Source of the DNA: Theocolax elegans
Lineage: Eukaryota > Arthropoda > Insecta > Hymenoptera > Cerocephalidae
Direction: 5' to 3'
DNA: 64,000 nt
Assembly (NCBI GenBank): GCA_026168455.1
Contig: CM047427.1
Coordinates: forward strand, 65,848,162 to 65,912,161
The notes under the pieces were generated by a model. The model had not been told where the DNA came from. It saw nothing but the letters and a program-made list of their open reading frames with translations, and made no database searches. Both the position numbers and the translations under genes were made by a program. This document shows positions 62,600-64,000 of the stretch, piece after piece. Position 1 is the first letter of the stretch; each line of letters begins with the position of its first letter.

Positions 62600-64000
62600 G
62601 ACTTAAATTAAAATAAAATTTTATATTCGAGTAAAAAATATTATTTCGTCCAAATTAAATTACTTCACATCAAAGTAATCATCCAAAGAATAAATTCATT
62701 TTAATGTGGGTCCGTCATGACGAACTGTCTCTCTTGTGGGGCCCTCGTAGGGTACATGCAGTAAAATTAAGATTATAATGCCATAACATGTATTTTAAAA
62801 GTGTTTAGTATCTATAATATAATCATTTTAACCTTTAAATAATGATAATAATAGTGAAATAATAATTTTTTTTAAATATTTCTTTCTATCCTGAAAACTT
62901 GTGCCGTCCCTGGGTGTGTATATTTGGCAACGTTCAGTTTCCGACGATGCGGATGTAAACCAAGTTCCCTTCAAATTTTTTTTTTCATTTATTGGGCTAT
63001 TTAAAACATATAGGTTTTATTTAGCCTTACAAAAATTACATTGGTGTATTACATAAATTGACGTACATTGTGGTGACATTTGTAATAAAGTGAAATTAAT
63101 TATATTTTGAGATTACATTAGTTTAAGAAAGAAACGACTCGAATACAAACTGAAATGTTGGGCCCTACAATTATAGATTCGACATTCAAAGAAGGGCTAA
63201 GTTCAAGATTTTTAAAATTTTTGATAAAAGCGATTTTATGAATACTATACAGATGACATTGCCACAATACATTATTATACATTTACATATATTGTAACTT
63301 TATTAGACGGTTGATAGTGACAGTGTCAGAGCGAGATAGGCTTTTTCTTGGAAACCACGGTAGACTGTTTTCTTTATAGAATTATTTGAAGTATTTTTGC
63401 TACTTTGTTAATTTTGCACTATTGATTGACATTTTGGAAGAGAGTACTTAAGGAGTCGGAGTAGATTGAAACATTTTTGTTTTGATGTTTTAAAGCAAGA
63501 ATTTTTATTTATAGTACGTTGGATATAAGAGTTGATTTCAGTATTAATACAAGCAGAGTAGCAGATTGCTAGTGCGTCGCTTTTAACAAGGTGATCATTG
63601 GAAGTATCGTTGCAATTAATTGATTTTATAATTAAATTACCTAAATTAGTTTGCAGTAATACTAGTTAGGAAGGTGTCGTATTTAAAACAATAAGTATTG
63701 TAATAATCAGATGAGTTTAGTACATCTACGCATGATTTTAAGTACATAATACATTTAAAGAGTAAATTAGGCTTATTTAGGTAAATACTTTGTTTTTTTG
63801 GTGGATAAATGTAAAATTTAACCTATAGATACTGTTGTAAAACAATTTGAATAAGTGAGATATTTAAAAAAAAATAAACACCTAGTTTTTTGTGCGCTCT
63901 ATGATAGTGGAGAGATTGCTTTCTGCTAAGAGAATTCATTTGGGGGTACTTGTCAGATGAAGCTACCGTAGTCGATAATAGAACGAATGAAACTTTTGTA
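62600..64000. other. Window end, no gene recognised
   Basis: AT-rich with slightly GC-richer patches at about 62700-62760, 62890-62970 and 63300-63360. No coding frame, splice-bounded exon or repeat family could be assigned. Confidence 0.45.

Noticed and set aside
1..64000. CRISPR array, prokaryotic operon, known microRNA or viral gene
   Set aside because: No regularly spaced repeats, no compact gene order, no match to the microRNA mature sequences I checked by memory, and no recognisable polymerase, capsid or envelope frame.

Overview
This is a eukaryotic window that is very AT-rich (roughly 70% A+T by eye). Small coding exons with GT-AG introns are separated by long non-coding stretches full of short DNA-transposon remnants, tRNA-derived SINEs and microsatellites. 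The only recognisable genes are two Yellow/major-royal-jelly-protein (MRJP) family genes whose residues resemble hymenopteran family members (for example PYPDWSW and ACWNRY). The best guess for the source is an aculeate hymenopteran such as a bee, ant or wasp; the species cannot be fixed from the sequence alone.

Layout. 1-13.8 kb: no recognised gene. It holds a 1.2-kb terminal-inverted-repeat element (2001-3217), a weak two-exon short-ORF candidate (3259-3777), an (AT)36 microsatellite and a GC/GA-rich patch at 6.6-7.25 kb. 13.85-17.3 kb: Yellow/MRJP-like gene A, five coding exons, intact, 427 aa. 17.4-21.5 kb: spacer with a long TG/CG repeat. 21.55-33.43 kb: Yellow/MRJP-like gene B, on the same strand and with matching exon architecture but much larger introns. 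Its last exon is shifted by one base relative to the family frame. 33.4-47.7 kb: AT-rich desert with one SINE and a G-quadruplex-prone run. 47.7-52.6 kb: a dense repeat cluster with a compound microsatellite, a SINE, a 5S-rRNA-derived sequence and three nested or adjacent fold-back elements. 54.5-59.2 kb: GC-richer islands with short open frames bounded by plausible splice sites. These may be exons of a small-exon gene or genes, mainly on the minus strand, but no family is recognised. 59.3-64 kb: AT-rich, with SINE pieces and a second copy of the MITE found in gene A.

Genes A and B are a tandem duplicate pair. Exons 3 and 4 have identical lengths (219 and 423 nt) and exon 2 differs by one codon. 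Both encode predicted secreted beta-propeller proteins. Gene A has kept small introns, yet three of its four introns contain a different transposable-element relic. Gene B has an intron of about 6.2 kb and the exon 5 frame anomaly. The frame can be rescued by a TAG acceptor 7 nt downstream of the consensus CAG acceptor. Whether gene B is a functional gene using that acceptor, a young pseudogene, or an assembly error is the main question this window raises.
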